A DNA stretch of 64,000 nucleotides, from assembly GCA_041695085.1 (NCBI GenBank), contig JBGFRO010000037.1, positions 104,832 to 168,831 on the forward strand, read 5' to 3'. The notes beneath the pieces are model-generated. The model was given only the letters and a program-made list of their open reading frames with translations. It had not been told where the DNA came from and did not search any database. Shown here in pieces: positions 63,323 to 64,000 of the stretch (position 1 is the stretch's first letter; each line of letters opens with the position of its first letter). Position numbers and translations under genes: made by a program. Source of the DNA: DYFT01 sp041695085. GTDB taxonomy: Bacteria; Bacteroidota; Ignavibacteria; UBA10030.

Positions 63323-63722
63323 TTATTTCAGTCGCTCCAGCTTACCTTTTCGTCGAACAATATTCTTGTAGTCCCATTGAATTTCTTTGGATTTCTTCAG
63401 CCACCGACGTAGAGCGGTCTTGTTAATCTCAGCAGCGTCATTGTAGAAGACCGAAGTATCCCTGAACTTCTTGCCTACTACGTTTAGCCCCGCTTCTTCA
63501 AAATCCACACCGCTCCAAAACATCAATCGGACCCCCTATTTCTGCTTGCTGTAGCCAGCAATGGGATTGCCATCCAAGAACCAGACCGGATGCCCATGCC
63601 AAATCTTGCTTTCAGCCCCGGACAGACTACGATCGATCTCTGCCGCGAGGACATTACATATGACATATGTCGCTGTCACCGGGATCCAGCCTTTTGTTGT
63701 ACTTCAGAATCTCTGGGTTCAT
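63323..63722 (-). pseudogene. Cassette gene: DUF1801 protein broken by 7-bp duplication and nonsense codon
   Basis: From ATG 63722 (RBS AGGAGA) the frame reads MNPEILKYNKRLDPGDSDIC and then shifts. The next frame gives LAAEIDRSLSGAESKIWHGH, PVWFLDGNPIAGYSKQK, a TAG at 63,536-63,538, then GVRLMFWSGVDFEEAGLNVV, FYNDAAEINKTALRRWLKKS and IQWDYKNIVRRKGKLERLK. The shift is explained by a tandem ACATATG duplication (63,656-63,669); removing one copy restores the frame. About 133 codons in total, like the intact DUF1801 gene at the other end of the array. Confidence 0.75.
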
Positions 63723-63820
63723 GTCAGTTCTCCTAATGATACAGCGAAAAAATTCTACCTAGTGCCGCTTCCAAAAAATAATATTGTGCTTGAACTCGAC
63801 CCAACAATTGGAAGCGAGCA

Positions 63821-63839
63821 TCCCGCCCTTCGGGCGGGA
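63821..63839. repeat. Perfect 8-bp hairpin TCCCGCCC/GGGCGGGA
   Basis: Stem 63,821-63,828 with 63,832-63,839 and a 3-base loop, in a 160-base gene-free stretch between the array and the transposase-like fragment. It could be a terminator without T run or the surviving stem of an attC; neither is certain. Confidence 0.5.
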
Positions 63840-63883
63840 CTCATTTCCACATACGACCAGCTTGTAACATGACAAGATTACTG

Positions 63884-64000
63884 CTACTGACATGAAGCTG
63901 GAATAAGTTGTAATCCAAGGGATTTGGCTTGTTTGTGTAGCCGCTTAAGCTGTTGTTCTTTGAAACGTTGTTGGTAGCGTTCAATGCCTTGCTCGACGTA
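63884..64000 (-). CDS. C-terminal fragment of a transposase-like protein (cut by window edge)
   Basis: The minus frame is open from the edge to TAG at 63,884-63,886 and reads YVEQGIERYQQRFKEQQLKR, LHKQAKSLGLQLIPASCQ. The Gln/Arg/Lys-rich helical end resembles C-termini of insertion-sequence transposases. Too short for a family call. If correct, an insertion sequence borders the promoter-proximal end of the cassettes seen here. Confidence 0.4.
   Translation of the reverse strand, partial: YVEQGIERYQQRFKEQQLKRLHKQAKSLGLQLIPASCQ

Noticed and set aside
52567..63722. CRISPR array (series of spaced palindromic repeats)
   Set aside because: Repeats are not identical, spacing is hundreds of bases with genes between, and no cas genes are present; attC sites explain the pattern.
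63561..63872. 103-codon plus-strand frame near the right end
   Set aside because: It is antisense to the DUF1801 remnant, which has clear family similarity in the minus frames.
1..64000. tRNA or rRNA genes
   Set aside because: None of the gaps shows a recognisable cloverleaf with the TTC-loop consensus or rRNA sequence; a covariance search was not possible.

Overview
The window looks like part of a Gram-negative chromosome from the Bacteroidota/Chlorobiota (FCB) side of the tree, most like Ignavibacteria or Kapabacteria-type lineages. This is an inference from five secreted proteins ending in a type IX secretion (T9SS) C-terminal domain with the NFPNPFNP signature, separate secD and secF genes, an LpxH-type lipid A enzyme, a ribosomal protein THX gene, PD40/amidohydrolase fusions and choice-of-anchor-B proteins.

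Bases 1-52,300 are ordinary chromosome. Left to right: the end of tmk, a C-terminal processing protease, a deoxynucleoside kinase, a BtuF-like metal-chelate receptor, a STAS protein, secF and secD; a PpiD/SurA-like foldase with two candidate promoters; aroK-aroB; a surface/secreted block (lipoprotein with a CX4CH motif and beta-propeller, two paralogous choice-of-anchor-B proteins, an FG-GAP protein and a GHL10 glycosidase-like protein, the last four with T9SS tails); a gene-free 620-base stretch with paired repeats and a 13-bp perfect hairpin; a class A penicillin-binding protein and lpxH; a two-component system; a complete TRAP transporter with the accessory TatT lipoprotein; ferritin; a TerC protein next to a decapitated TolB-like remnant; a large BNR-repeat T9SS protein; MOSC, GNAT, M14 peptidase, DinB and THX; a giant PD40-amidohydrolase; LhgO, an aminotransferase, beta carbonic anhydrase, a quinone oxidoreductase and an outer-membrane protein.

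Bases about 52,500-63,750 are completely different: at least fourteen short, unrelated gene units, all on the minus strand, separated by palindromic 60-150 bp elements bounded by RYYYAAC and GTTRRRY core sites. This is the signature of an integron gene-cassette array (attC sites). Cassette contents: two DUF1801 proteins, GNAT, DUF6463 plus a small Cys protein, a BKACE enzyme, a zinc-ribbon protein, RidA, an M23 peptidase, a lipoprotein alpha/beta hydrolase, a DUF3267 protease plus membrane protein, a methyltransferase, a Kelch protein plus lipoprotein, and toxin-antitoxin pieces. No integrase is in the window; the orientation predicts attI and intI to the right of base 64,000. A transposase-like fragment is cut by that edge.

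Five cassette genes are visibly broken (frameshifts, nonsense codons, truncations) and several attC sites are collapsed or composite, whereas the 52 kb of flanking chromosome has one clear remnant. The array therefore looks like an ageing, partly sedentary integron. Because the two parts differ so sharply, a mis-joined metagenomic contig must also be excluded.
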